From Brucellaceae bacterium (GTDB taxonomy: Bacteria; Pseudomonadota; Alphaproteobacteria; Rhizobiales; Rhizobiaceae), in the NCBI GenBank assembly GCA_031253705.1, contig JAIRVW010000447.1, positions 1 to 6,359 of the forward strand: a stretch of DNA of 6,359 nucleotides, written 5' to 3'. The translations under genes were made by a program, and so were the position numbers. Below are positions 5,138-6,359 of this stretch, piece by piece (the first letter of the stretch is position 1; every line of letters begins with the position of its first letter). The notes beneath the pieces were generated by a model, which was given only the letters and a program-made list of their open reading frames with translations, did no database searches and was not told the origin of the DNA.

Positions 5138-6359
5138 TTATTTAGTAACGCGTGTTAACCAGTGACGTGGTTTATTGTCGGCACGAATGGTGACATCTTC
5201 CACCTTCTTGGTCATGCCCCATGCCATCGGCTGCTGATGCAGCGGAATCATGATCACTTCGGATTTGACAATGCCAAGCGCTTCAGATTCCAGCGCCAGA
5301 CGTTTATCACGATCCATTTCCAGTGCGGCCTTTTCCGTCAGCGCATCAAGTTCCGGATAGGACCAGCCACCGTAATTGGCCACACCGGCAGCGCCTTTAC
5401 GGGTGGAGAGAACCTGCACCAGAATCGAATAGGCATCCAGTGTCGGCTCATTCGCCCAGCCGATCATAAACATATCGGATTTACCGCTGGAGCGTTTCGG
5501 TGCCTGTACAGCACGCGGTGCAATATCAATCTTCGGCTTCAGACCGACACGGCTCAGCATGGTCACAATCACCGAGCAAACATCTTCTTCATTCACGCTC
5601 TCATCATTCATGCAGAGATAGGTGAATTCAGAACCGACCGCACCGGCCTCTTCCAGCAGTTTTTTGGACAGTTCCGGATCATATTTGGTTGGAATATCCA
5701 GCTCTTTCGTATAGCCCGGAATTTCCGGCGCAACCACTGTGCCAGCCGTATGGGTCATGCCGCGCATCACGCGCTTGGCCAGCAGGTCACGATCAATCGC
5801 ATGATCAATAGCCTGACGCACACGAATATCATTGAAGAAATTATCGCGGCCGTCGTTCAGCTTTTCCTTGCGGTTGAACACAAGATTGATGGTGCGCAGG
5901 TCAGGACGCTGTTCCACACGGATATTCGGTGTGCTTTCCAGACGCTTCACATCCTGCAGCGGTACACCGTCTACCAGATCAATCTCACCGGAAAGCAGAG
6001 CTGCAACACGGGTTGCAGGCGAGGCAATCGGGGTAAATTCAATACGGTCGAGATTGTGCTTTGGTGTATCCCACCAACCGTCATGCTTCACCAGAATGGT
6101 CTTGCTGTCCGGCACACGGCTTTCCAGCTGAAACGGGCCTGTACCATTGGTATGGAAGGTTGTGTAACCTTCAACCTGGCCGCCAACATCAGTCGGCATT
6201 TCAGAATTATTTTTCACCAGCCAGTCCGCATCGAACATAAAAATATTGGTCATGTCATTGAGGAAAAGCGGGCTTGGCGACGACACTTCAATATCGACAG
6301 TGTAATCATCAACGGCTGTTGCGCCGACAAACAACGGAATATTACCGCGCAACGGCGAA
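5138..6359 (-). CDS. ABC transporter solute-binding protein, family 5, SBP2, partial (N-terminus beyond right edge)
   Basis: Second periplasmic receptor of the same family. The visible 406 residues begin SPLRGNIP and end NKPRHWLTRVTK, and they align without gaps to SBP1 residues 118-523 at about 60% identity (about 245 of 406 by hand count). About 117 residues, including the expected signal peptide, lie off the right edge; no start is inside the window. Shared blocks include FMFDADWLVKN, PTDVGGQ, NGTGPFQLESRVPDSKT, RVAALLSGEID, AGTVVAPEIPGYT, AVQAPKRSSG, GWANEPTLDAYSIL and YGGWSYPELD. The Cys pair of SBP1 (366, 378) is kept at the same spacing. Divergence is highest in the middle, for example where SBP1 has TESAPTQDLARLASAPGLRL and SBP2 has VDGVP.QDVKRLESTP, which could change the ligand. 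It most likely arose by tandem duplication and feeds the same permeases, but has its own terminator. Confidence 0.94.
   Translation of the reverse strand, partial: SPLRGNIPLFVGATAVDDYTVDIEVSSPSPLFLNDMTNIFMFDADWLVKNNSEMPTDVGGQVEGYTTFHTNGTGPFQLESRVPDSKTILVKHDGWWDTPKHNLDRIEFTPIASPATRVAALLSGEIDLVDGVPLQDVKRLESTPNIRVEQRPDLRTINLVFNRKEKLNDGRDNFFNDIRVRQAIDHAIDRDLLAKRVMRGMTHTAGTVVAPEIPGYTKELDIPTKYDPELSKKLLEEAGAVGSEFTYLCMNDESVNEEDVCSVIVTMLSRVGLKPKIDIAPRAVQAPKRSSGKSDMFMIGWANEPTLDAYSILVQVLSTRKGAAGVANYGGWSYPELDALTEKAALEMDRDKRLALESEALGIVKSEVIMIPLHQQPMAWGMTKKVEDVTIRADNKPRHWLTRVTK

Noticed and set aside
6350..6352. TTG as the start of SBP2
   Set aside because: The frame stays open to the window edge and the preceding codons (Ser-Pro) match SBP1 118-119, so this is mid-gene.

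Overview
The window holds most of an ABC import locus for a peptide-like solute, all on the minus strand. In transcription order (right to left) it carries a partial extracytoplasmic solute-binding protein (SBP2, 5138-6359), a complete paralogous binding protein (SBP1, 3330-4901), a DppB/OppB-type permease (2193-3164), a DppC/OppC-type permease (1133-2080) and a partial cytosine-deaminase-like amidohydrolase (1-1127). The amidohydrolase runs off the left edge and SBP2 runs off the right edge. No ATPase gene is present; the two expected ATPases would most simply lie left of position 1.

The host looks like an alphaproteobacterium of the order Hyphomicrobiales, most likely the Brucella/Ochrobactrum group. 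Three things point there: the moderate G+C with AT-rich gaps, the protein style, and above all two copies of a 44-bp imperfect palindrome built on the words GCGCATT, CCGAAAA, TTTTCGG and AATGCGC. I recognise this as the short dispersed intergenic palindrome common in those genomes. The assignment is inference from memory and no search was run.

The gaps are more informative than the genes. SBP2 ends in a clear intrinsic terminator (9-bp perfect stem, 4-nt loop, U tract). SBP1 therefore probably has its own promoter, and the 236-nt gap in front of it contains a TATAAT -10 candidate, an 8+8 inverted repeat around the -35 candidate, a 12-bp direct repeat and a 10-bp perfect palindrome. The 165-nt gap between SBP1 and the first permease holds one copy of the dispersed palindrome, then two perfect hairpins whose loop regions share 7 nt of complementarity. 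The 112-nt gap between the permeases holds the second palindrome copy, in opposite orientation, ending just upstream of the Shine-Dalgarno of the second permease. The amidohydrolase start lies 5 nt after the DppC-type stop, with its Shine-Dalgarno inside the end of the permease gene, so those two are tightly coupled.

Working model: one or both binding proteins capture the solute in the periplasm, the two permeases form the channel, and the amidohydrolase hydrolyses or deaminates the imported compound in the cytoplasm. The amidohydrolase keeps the metal-site residues of cytosine deaminase but has Gly where that enzyme has its second active-site Asp, so cytosine itself is doubtful as substrate. 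I see no evidence of a wholly new system. The unusual parts are the duplicated binding protein, the amidohydrolase coupled to a peptide-type importer, and the structured intergenic regions.
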